Positions 15,245 through 21,747 of a DNA stretch of 23,016 nt are shown here, one piece after another (position 1 is the stretch's first letter; each line of letters opens with the position of its first letter). The stretch is taken from the NCBI GenBank assembly GCA_046336655.1, contig JBKDGH010000165.1, forward strand, positions 1 to 23,016, given 5' to 3'. Both the position numbers and the translations under genes were made by a program. The notes below the pieces were generated by a model that saw only the letters and a program-made list of their open reading frames with translations, made no database searches and was not told the DNA's origin. The stretch is from CANGTU01 sp046336655. Its GTDB lineage: Bacteria > Bacteroidota > Bacteroidia > Flavobacteriales_D > Sanyastnellaceae.

Positions 15245-16609
15245 ATGCCAAGCCACGCCCTACAAGCCATTTCACCAATTGACGGAAGATACCGCAGCCA
15301 AACTGAACAGCTTGCCGCCTATTTCTCTGAATTCGCTTTGCTGCGCTACCGGGTGTGGGTGGAAATTGAATACTTCATTGCATTGTGCGAATTGCCGCTG
15401 GAGCAGCTGAAGGGCATTTCCCCGCAGCAGATTTCCGCATTGCGCAGGGTGCATCTGGATTTCAGCGAAGCTAAGGCGCTTGAGATCAAAGAAATTGAGC
15501 GCACTACCAACCATGATGTAAAAGCGGTGGAGTATTACATCAAAAATCAGATGGATTCGCTCGGACTTTCGGACTATAAGGAGTTCGTGCATTTCGGACT
15601 GACTTCGCAGGACATCAACAACACCGCAATTCCGGCTTCTTTCCGCGATGCGGTGGAGGGGGCGTACATCCCCGCAGTGGACAGGATCATTGAGAAACTG
15701 ATTGAGATGAGCCGCGACTGGAAGGAAGTGCCTATGCTCGCGCGAACTCACGGTCAGCCGGCATCTCCAACCCGTCTTGGAAAAGAGATTTATGTGTTCG
15801 TGGAGCGACTCGATGAGCAGTTAAATCACCTTGAGGAAATTCCCATCTCCGCTAAATTCGGAGGGGCTACGGGTAACTTTAATGCGCACCATGTGGCGTA
15901 TCCGGAGGTGGACTGGGTGCAGTTTGCCAATGATTTTCTCTACGATAAGCTCAAGCTCACACGCTCGCTGTTTACCACACAGATTGAGCACTACGATAAT
16001 CTCGCTGCTACGTTCGACGCGCTGAAGCGGACGAACACTATTCTGATTGATTTGTGCCGCGATATGTGGACCTATGTGTCCATGGATTACTTCACTCAGA
16101 AAACAGTGAAAGGCGAGGTGGGATCCTCTGCCATGCCGCACAAAGTGAATCCCATTGACTTTGAAAATGCAGAGGGCAATCTCGGAATAGCCAATGCGAT
16201 TTTCGAGCACCTCGCTGCCAAGCTTCCGGTGAGCCGGTTGCAGCGCGACCTGACAGACAGCACTGTACTTCGCAACATTGGAGTGCCGTTTGCCCACACC
16301 ATTATTGCATTTAACTCGATTGAGAAGGGACTGGGAAAACTGATGCTGAATGAGGCCAGGCTGCGTCAGGATCTCGAAGCCAACTGGATGGTGGTGGCAG
16401 AGGCCATTCAGACTGTCCTGCGCCGTGAGCGATTCCCTGAACCCTATGAAGCGCTCAAAGCACTGACGCGCGGAAAGGGGACGGTGACACAACAGGATAT
16501 TCACGCATTCATCGATACGCTGGATATATCCGATAAGGTGAAAGCTGAGTTGAAGCAGATCAGTCCTGCCGGATACACCGGTATTGATCTGCTCAGGGAA
16601 GAATTCTGA
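15245..16609 (+). CDS. purB: Adenylosuccinate lyase
   Basis: PurB removes fumarate from SAICAR (giving AICAR) and from adenylosuccinate (giving AMP) in purine synthesis; it works as a cytosolic homotetramer. The 454-residue length is normal. The fumarase/aspartase superfamily signature GSSAMPHKVNP is at 293-303 and carries the catalytic serine loop. ISPIDGRY near the N-terminus, TNHDVKAVEYYI near 96, the SQDINN segment near 121 and RTHGQPASPTRLGKE near 166 (containing the catalytic His) are all present. It is followed after 23 nt by the ABC exporter gene without a terminator, so the two probably share a transcript although no metabolic link is evident. Confidence 0.97.
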   Translation: MPSHALQAISPIDGRYRSQTEQLAAYFSEFALLRYRVWVEIEYFIALCELPLEQLKGISPQQISALRRVHLDFSEAKALEIKEIERTTNHDVKAVEYYIKNQMDSLGLSDYKEFVHFGLTSQDINNTAIPASFRDAVEGAYIPAVDRIIEKLIEMSRDWKEVPMLARTHGQPASPTRLGKEIYVFVERLDEQLNHLEEIPISAKFGGATGNFNAHHVAYPEVDWVQFANDFLYDKLKLTRSLFTTQIEHYDNLAATFDALKRTNTILIDLCRDMWTYVSMDYFTQKTVKGEVGSSAMPHKVNPIDFENAEGNLGIANAIFEHLAAKLPVSRLQRDLTDSTVLRNIGVPFAHTIIAFNSIEKGLGKLMLNEARLRQDLEANWMVVAEAIQTVLRRERFPEPYEALKALTRGKGTVTQQDIHAFIDTLDISDKVKAELKQISPAGYTGIDLLREEF

Positions 16610-16632
16610 TTGCCTCTGATGCATACACATCA

Positions 16633-18438
16633 ATGAAAAGACTCCGGGATATCGTCGCGCTCGTGAGCCCTTACAAAAAGGAGCTCATTGCCAATTTATT
16701 CTGGAACGTCCTCAATGCGGTGTTCTCGCTCTTTACCTTCCTCAGCATTGTGCCGTTTCTCAATGTACTCTTCGGGGTTAATGAAGCCAGGGTGAGGGTG
16801 CCTAAGCCAGACGACGGCATCGTGGAAAAGGCGAATGCGTCTATTGAAGCATTCATTCTTGATAACGGACAAGGCAGGGCACTCGTATGGATGTGCGTGG
16901 CGATTGTCGTGCTTGCGCTTTCCAAGAACCTGGTGAACTACCTCTCTCTGTTCAGTATTGCGAAAATCCGCACCTCAGTATCCCGCGATTTACGGGAGCA
17001 GATGTACCGCAAACTGCTTCGTCTGCCGGTTTCTTATTTCTCAGGCGAACGCAAAGGCGATCTCATTTCACGCATGACCAATGACCTCATGGAAATCGAG
17101 TTCTCGGTAGTCGGCACGCTGGAGGCCATGCTCAAGTCGCCGGTACTGATCATGGTCTACCTCGTTTCCTTGTTCTTGCTGAGCTGGAAGCTTACCCTGT
17201 TTGCATTGATTTTTCTTCCACTTTCCGGATTCCTCATCAGCCGCATCGCCAAGAGCCTGAAGAACGCAGCCAAGCGCGGGAAGAGCAGTCTGGGTGAGTT
17301 GATTTCGGTGATCGAAGAGACCCTCACCGGTATGAAGATCATCAAGGTATTCAATGCCGAGCAGTCGTTCAGTCAAAAGTTCGACCGCATGAACGACTTC
17401 TATTTCCGGCTCATGCACCGCCTGTACCGAAGAGAATACCTGAGCTCACCCATGAGTGAGTTCATTTCGCTGGTGGTGATCAGTATTCTTCTTTTTGTCG
17501 GAGGTCGAATAGTACTCAGTGGCGAGCTCGACGGCAAGATGCTCATCGGTTACCTGGTGATCTTCTCCATGATTATTCAGCCTGCGCGGGCGCTGAGTGA
17601 TGCATTTTTCAAAATCAGCAAGGGTGCAGCCTCATTGGACCGTATGCGCGAGGTGATGAATGCTCCCGAATCCGTTTCTGATGCTCCAGGAGCGCTTGTT
17701 GCGCCGGAATTTCAGCATTCCATTGAATTTCGTAACATCCGTTTTGCATACGGCAACCATGACGTACTTAAAGGCATTGACCTGACCATTCGCAAGGGAC
17801 AGACTGTTGCACTGGTGGGTCCGTCAGGCAGCGGGAAAACCACACTTGCCTCTATTCTGGCGCGCTTCTATGATCCCACAGGCGGGGATGTGCTGCTCGA
17901 TGGCGTGCCTGTTCAGCAATACACCATCAACAGCCTTCGGGCCATGATGGGATTTGTGTCGCAGGATTCCATTCTGTTCAATGATTCCGTGCGAAATAAC
18001 ATCGCATTGGGGGCGCAGGGGATGCAACAGGAAAGGGTAGAGCAAGCCGCCCGCATTTCGAATGCGGAAGAATTTATTCTGCGCCTCGAAGGAGGCTATG
18101 ATTTCAATGTGGGCGATGGCGGTAATCGCCTTTCAGGAGGACAAAAGCAGCGTCTGGCCATTGCACGTGCTGTCTTCCGCAATCCGCCGATTCTCATTCT
18201 CGATGAGGCCACCAGTGCGCTGGATACACAAAGTGAAAAGCTTGTACAGGATGCCATTTTCCGACTGATGGAAAACCGCACTTCCCTGGTCATCGCCCAC
18301 CGTCTGAGCACTGTGAAGAAGGCAGACCTTATCGTAGTGCTTGAGGCCGGACACATCGCAGAAATCGGAAAGCATGATGACCTGATGCAGCAGAACGGCC
18401 TGTACCGCAGGCTCGTGGATATGCAGGCCCTCGGGTGA
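16633..18438 (+). CDS. ABC exporter, MsbA-like (fused membrane and ATPase domains)
   Basis: The 601-residue half-transporter has a membrane domain of about six helices (residues 15-330) and an ATP-binding domain (about 365-600). The ATPase carries Walker A GPSGSGKTT at 396-404, the ABC signature LSGGQ at 500-504, Walker B ILILDEA at 520-526 with the catalytic Glu525, and the switch His in IAHRLS. Type I exporters of this size form homodimers in the inner membrane. Lipid A or phospholipid flipping (MsbA) is the most common role in Bacteroidota, but drug or peptide export cannot be excluded by sequence. The extra loop between the first two helices (about 50-75) is hydrophilic. Located 23 nt after purB. 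Confidence 0.93.
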   Translation: MKRLRDIVALVSPYKKELIANLFWNVLNAVFSLFTFLSIVPFLNVLFGVNEARVRVPKPDDGIVEKANASIEAFILDNGQGRALVWMCVAIVVLALSKNLVNYLSLFSIAKIRTSVSRDLREQMYRKLLRLPVSYFSGERKGDLISRMTNDLMEIEFSVVGTLEAMLKSPVLIMVYLVSLFLLSWKLTLFALIFLPLSGFLISRIAKSLKNAAKRGKSSLGELISVIEETLTGMKIIKVFNAEQSFSQKFDRMNDFYFRLMHRLYRREYLSSPMSEFISLVVISILLFVGGRIVLSGELDGKMLIGYLVIFSMIIQPARALSDAFFKISKGAASLDRMREVMNAPESVSDAPGALVAPEFQHSIEFRNIRFAYGNHDVLKGIDLTIRKGQTVALVGPSGSGKTTLASILARFYDPTGGDVLLDGVPVQQYTINSLRAMMGFVSQDSILFNDSVRNNIALGAQGMQQERVEQAARISNAEEFILRLEGGYDFNVGDGGNRLSGGQKQRLAIARAVFRNPPILILDEATSALDTQSEKLVQDAIFRLMENRTSLVIAHRLSTVKKADLIVVLEAGHIAEIGKHDDLMQQNGLYRRLVDMQALG

Positions 18439-18525
18439 ACATTTGGACACTCTGCGCGTTGATTAAACTGTGAAGAATAGCAAATCCTTTTGCTCAGACT
18501 CCCGGAAGCACCGAAATTCGCACTT

Positions 18526-19524
18526 GTGAAATTGAACTGGACATACTTTTTGCTCGCTATCCTCGCTGGACTTGGGTTTTCACTTACATCATGTCAGAAG
18601 GAGATTACGGTCGATTTGCCCACTTCACCGCCTAAGATCGTGGTGGAAGGTAGCATCGAGCAAGACCAGCCGCCTGTCGTTTTGCTCACCTGGAGTCAGG
18701 GGTATTTCGAGCCCACGGATCTCAGCAGTTTTGAGAATGCATTCGTGCGCGGTGCCGACGTTCGGATTTCCAATGGAACCGACACAATTCCCCTTACTAT
18801 GTACTGTGCTTCGGAACTGAGCGAAGAGGAGCTGATCATCGCCGCTGAATTGCTTGGCACTACACCCGAAGCACTGGCAAATTTCAATATTTGTCTTTAC
18901 ACTACCCTCGATCAGACCGTATGGGGAGAGGTGGGTAAGACCTACACGCTTTGGGTGGATTATGAAGAGCATCAGCTCAAATCCACCACTAAGATCAATG
19001 AATTGGTCTACATCGATTCGATGTGGTTCCGCATCCCCAACGAGGAGCCGGAGGATAGCCTTGGATTTATTTTCGGGGTGCTCACTGATCCTGATACCGC
19101 CGGAAATGCCTACCGTTGGTATGCCCGCCGAATCAACCGGTATCCTGATTGGGTTCCTGACGAAGAACTAAGGGGACAGATCAAGGACGCGGGTTTCATA
19201 GCACCACTGGGTTCCGTTTTTGACGATAGTTTCTTCAACGGACTGTCGTTTGAATTTGGTTACTTCCGCGGACGTCAGCCCAATAGCAACAAGTTTGACG
19301 ACAACAACGAAGAGTCAGGATATTTCAAGCGCGGTGACACGGTAGTAGTTCGCGGATGCGTCATTGACCGCGGTGTTTTTCGCTTCATTCAGAGTTTCGA
19401 AAATCAGGTGTCCAATCAGGGCAGTCCGTTTGCCCTCCCCTACAATGTGCAGTCCAATGTCACAGGCGGCCTCGGCGTGTTTGCCGGTTACGGAGCGGTC
19501 TACGATACCGTGATTTGCGAGTAG
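18526..19524 (+). CDS. DUF4249 lipoprotein
   Basis: With GTG at 18526 the product has 332 residues and a lipoprotein signal peptide MKLNWTYFLLAILAGLGFSL (first residue from GTG), with lipobox LTSC at 20-23. The residues after Cys23 (QKE) resemble the QKDDE-type export signal described for surface lipoproteins of Capnocytophaga, so surface exposure is likely. The motifs VDLPTSPPKIVVEG and PPVVLLTWSQGYFEPTDLSS identify DUF4249, a Bacteroidota-specific family usually found beside TonB-dependent receptors and of unknown role. No such receptor is here. A TTG at 18490 would add 12 residues before the signal peptide and is rejected. No clear promoter box precedes it; TCCTTTTG at 18484-18491 is a one-mismatch candidate. 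Confidence 0.87.
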   Translation: MKLNWTYFLLAILAGLGFSLTSCQKEITVDLPTSPPKIVVEGSIEQDQPPVVLLTWSQGYFEPTDLSSFENAFVRGADVRISNGTDTIPLTMYCASELSEEELIIAAELLGTTPEALANFNICLYTTLDQTVWGEVGKTYTLWVDYEEHQLKSTTKINELVYIDSMWFRIPNEEPEDSLGFIFGVLTDPDTAGNAYRWYARRINRYPDWVPDEELRGQIKDAGFIAPLGSVFDDSFFNGLSFEFGYFRGRQPNSNKFDDNNEESGYFKRGDTVVVRGCVIDRGVFRFIQSFENQVSNQGSPFALPYNVQSNVTGGLGVFAGYGAVYDTVICE

Positions 19525-19542
19525 GGTGAATAAGATCAGCCT

Positions 19543-19560
19543 GAGTGACACAAATCACTC
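19543..19560. promoter_or_regulatory. Crp/Fnr-like operator candidate upstream of the DUF983 gene
   Basis: GAGTGA-CACAAA-TCACTC is a perfect 6+6 inverted repeat containing the GTGA-N6-TCAC arrangement of Crp-type sites. Its centre (19551.5) is about 41 nt before the transcription start predicted from the box at 19581-19588, the classic position of a class II activator. A T-run is absent, so it is a poor terminator for the gene before. Confidence 0.45.
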
Positions 19561-19580
19561 CTGTGCTGCAGAAGTCCAAA

Positions 19581-19588
19581 TACCTTTG
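19581..19588 (+). promoter_or_regulatory. -7 promoter box of the DUF983 gene
   Basis: TACCTTTG fits TAnnTTTG exactly and ends only 4 nt before the ATG at 19593, so transcription would begin at or next to the start codon. This box excludes the upstream in-frame start at 19545. Confidence 0.55.
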
Positions 19589-19592
19589 CGCT

Positions 19593-20015
19593 ATGGCAAA
19601 GAAGAAGAAGACACTTGTGGGGTCTATGGTTGCGATGCGTTGTCCGCATTGCCGTGAAGGACATCTCTATGAAAATCCCAGAACGTATTCGTTCAGTGAT
19701 ATGGGGAAAAATCACAAGGTATGTCCGGTGTGCCATGCCAATCTTCAGCCTGAACCAGGGTTCTACTTTGGAGCGGCATACGTCAGCTGGGCACTTACCG
19801 TAGCGCTCTGGGTGAGTGTGCTGGTGGCGCTTAAAGTGTTCGATGCAATTGGACTGATCACCTATTCGTTCCTCACACATCCGGGAACTTTCCTGTGGTC
19901 GGGCATTGGAGTCACTATCGTCTTGTTTCCTTTTCTGTTCCGCCTCTCGCGTTCTATGTGGGCGCATTTCTTCATCAGGCACGAGAGCGAAGCCGAGTCG
20001 CAGCCGGAGGCCTGA
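19593..20015 (+). CDS. DUF983 membrane protein
   Basis: The 140-residue protein begins with MAKKKKTL, then has two CxxC pairs (CPHC at 17-20 and CPVC near 44-47) that look like a small zinc ribbon, and two membrane helices (about 60-85 and 98-118). This is the DUF983 layout, common in Bacteroidota and Alphaproteobacteria, with no known function. The ATG at 19593 is used because the predicted promoter box ends at 19588; an earlier start at 19545 would lie upstream of transcription. The basic N-terminus suggests the zinc-ribbon part is cytoplasmic. Its promoter is preceded by a Crp-like inverted repeat, hinting at regulation by redox or nutrient state, which is an inference. Confidence 0.87.
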   Translation: MAKKKKTLVGSMVAMRCPHCREGHLYENPRTYSFSDMGKNHKVCPVCHANLQPEPGFYFGAAYVSWALTVALWVSVLVALKVFDAIGLITYSFLTHPGTFLWSGIGVTIVLFPFLFRLSRSMWAHFFIRHESEAESQPEA

Positions 20016-20076
20016 CAGGAAAACTGTCAACTCTTACCGTTAACACTTTTTACCCCTGACAAAATATACTCTGTCC
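20013..20076. promoter_or_regulatory. Duplicated TGACA/TGTC palindromes upstream of the Deg protease gene
   Basis: TGACAG-GAAAA-CTGTCA (20013-20029) is a perfect inverted repeat overlapping the DUF983 stop. A second, imperfect pair TGACA (20057-20061) and TGTCC (20072-20076) lies just before the promoter box at 20090-20097 and covers its -33 region. The repetition suggests an operator for stress control of the protease. The first repeat could alternatively be a weak terminator hairpin. Confidence 0.4.
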
Positions 20077-20089
20077 TGAACATCGGCGT

Positions 20090-20097
20090 TAATTTTG
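20090..20097 (+). promoter_or_regulatory. -7 promoter box of the Deg protease gene
   Basis: TAATTTTG fits TAnnTTTG exactly and gives a predicted leader of about 24 nt before the ATG at 20127. The -33 region (CTG at 20071-20073) is a weak match. Confidence 0.5.
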
Positions 20098-20126
20098 AGG
20101 AACACAATCCCAAAGCAAAACGAACG

Positions 20127-21575
20127 ATGAACAAGAATCTGATGATGTTTGGCTCCGCGCTGGCCGGTGGATTAGTGGCGCTCGGCGCGTATTCTTTTTT
20201 ACAACCGGAAGCAGAACCTTTAGTGGCATTTCCTTCAACCGCTCCGGTGGTTCAGGCCAATTACGCGGCACTGCCGGTAGACGGCACGGTGGATTTTGTG
20301 GCTGCAGCCAATCGCACTGTGAATAGTGTGGTACACGTGAAGACCGAAAGCAAAACGCAACCGGTGTTCAATCCGTGGTATGACTTTTTCGGTTACCAGC
20401 AGGAGCCTCAGATCCAGCACTCTTCGGGCTCCGGTGTAATCATTTCCTCGGATGGCTTTATCATTACAAATAACCATGTGGTGGATGGAGCAGACAAGTT
20501 GATTGTCACGCTCAATAACAACAAAAACTTTGAAGCGACCGTTGTGGGCCGTGACCCGAGCACTGACATAGCAGTGATCCGAATTGACGAAAAGAATCTG
20601 CCAGCCATTGTCTGGGGAAGCAGTGAGGACGTGCAGATCGGACAATGGGTGCTCGCAGTGGGCAATCCGTTTGAGCTTACCTCCACCGTAACAGCCGGAA
20701 TCGTGAGCGCAAAAGCGCGCAATATCAATCTTCTCGGATCTCGTCAGACGGGAGAAGAAGTCTTTCCGGTGGAATCGTTTATTCAGACTGATGCCGCGGT
20801 GAATCCGGGTAATAGCGGCGGGGCACTGGTGAATGCGCGTGGTGAACTGATTGGAATCAATACCGCAATTGCTTCCCGCACGGGCGTGTACAACGGGTAT
20901 TCATTTGCCGTTCCGACTACCATTGCGCGCAAGGTATCGGAAGACCTTATCCGCTTCGGCCACGTGCAGCGTGCGTTTATCGGTGTCCGCATCAACGATG
21001 TAACTCAGGAACAGGCGAAGGAAAAGGGCCTGCGCGAAGTGGCTGGGGTGTACGTGAATTCCCTGACTTCCGGCGGTGCTGCTGCAGACGGAGGAATGAA
21101 GGAAGGGGATATCATTCTCAAAGTGGGTGAAAAACCGGTAAGGAATGTGCCCGAACTGCAGGAGCAGATCAGCCAGTACCGTCCGGGTGATAAAGTCAAC
21201 GTGGGTGTATGGCGCGACGGAAAAATACAGAATGTGATGGTCACTCTGCGCAACCGCGAGGGCGCCGCTGAACTTGAAAACTTTGAGGCCAGGGCAGCGG
21301 CTACCGTGGCATCTCTTGGGGCCGATTTCGTGGCTCCCAGTCAAAGTGAACTGAGCGCATTGCGCCTCACAGGCGGTGCCAAAGTGGAAACACTCAATAC
21401 TGGTAAGCTCAAGGCCGCAGGGGTTCAGAAAGGCTTCATCATCACCAAGGTGGATAGCGAAAAAGTAAGCTCACCGGAAGACCTGTCGCGCATCCTGAAG
21501 GGCAAGTCCGGAGGAGTTCTTATCGAAGGCGTTTATCCGAACGGTACCAAAGCGTACTACGGATTCGGACTGTAA
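20127..21575 (+). CDS. Deg/HtrA-family periplasmic serine protease with two PDZ domains
   Basis: The enzyme degrades or refolds damaged envelope proteins. The 482-residue product has an N-terminal hydrophobic segment (about 7-25), signal peptide or membrane anchor. A trypsin-like domain follows with the catalytic triad His117 (TNNHVV), Asp147 (STDIAVIRID) and Ser230 (NPGNSGGALV). Two PDZ domains complete it: about 270-375 (AFIGVRIND, GDIILKVGEKPVRN) and about 395-480 (GFIITKVDSEKV). The length and layout match Do-type proteases such as DegP/DegQ. The gene has its own promoter and ends with a strong terminator, so it is monocistronic. Paired TGACA/TGTC repeats upstream may connect it with stress control. 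Assignment to DegP rather than DegQ is not possible from sequence alone. Confidence 0.96.
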   Translation: MNKNLMMFGSALAGGLVALGAYSFLQPEAEPLVAFPSTAPVVQANYAALPVDGTVDFVAAANRTVNSVVHVKTESKTQPVFNPWYDFFGYQQEPQIQHSSGSGVIISSDGFIITNNHVVDGADKLIVTLNNNKNFEATVVGRDPSTDIAVIRIDEKNLPAIVWGSSEDVQIGQWVLAVGNPFELTSTVTAGIVSAKARNINLLGSRQTGEEVFPVESFIQTDAAVNPGNSGGALVNARGELIGINTAIASRTGVYNGYSFAVPTTIARKVSEDLIRFGHVQRAFIGVRINDVTQEQAKEKGLREVAGVYVNSLTSGGAAADGGMKEGDIILKVGEKPVRNVPELQEQISQYRPGDKVNVGVWRDGKIQNVMVTLRNREGAAELENFEARAAATVASLGADFVAPSQSELSALRLTGGAKVETLNTGKLKAAGVQKGFIITKVDSEKVSSPEDLSRILKGKSGGVLIEGVYPNGTKAYYGFGL

Positions 21576-21596
21576 GGAGCAATTCCGGTTTCATAC

Positions 21597-21627
21597 AAAG
21601 GGCCATTCTCCGGAATGGCCTTTTTTA
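21597..21627 (+). terminator. Intrinsic terminator after the Deg protease gene
   Basis: Stem GGCCATTC (21601-21608) and GAATGGCC (21613-21620) with a four-base loop, preceded by AAAG and followed by six T. It is 25 nt after the protease stop and points on the plus strand; the A-run on the 5' side may let it act weakly on the other strand also. Confidence 0.9.
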
Positions 21628-21667
21628 TTCCGGCGCGTTCATGACGACTCGCAACAGCCATGCTGAT

Positions 21668-21687
21668 TTGCGTCAGTTGTGATGTAA
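21668..21687. promoter_or_regulatory. Imperfect inverted repeat upstream of the MBL-rhodanese gene
   Basis: TTGCGTCA-GTTG-TGATGTAA consists of two half-sites that agree at six of eight positions (compare TTACATCA, the reverse complement of the right half). It lies 61-80 nt before the ATG at 21748, where an activator or repressor could bind. The regulator is unknown. No exact TAnnTTTG box is found between the repeat and the gene; TAGCTTCA at 21712-21719 is a poor match. Confidence 0.35.
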
Positions 21688-21747
21688 GTCGCAGAAGACA
21701 ACTTGCCTGTAGCTTCACCTTCGTGGTGAATCAAACACATTCTCATC

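Noticed and set aside
15821..16633. 270-codon minus-strand frame opposite purB
   Set aside because: Antisense to the purB signature region; no promoter and no family resemblance.
18490..18525. TTG start for the DUF4249 gene
   Set aside because: It would place 12 residues before the lipoprotein signal peptide; GTG at 18526 gives a standard signal peptide with lipobox.
19545..19592. Upstream in-frame start of the DUF983 gene
   Set aside because: The extension carries the promoter box and the Crp-like repeat, and adds a sequence foreign to the family.
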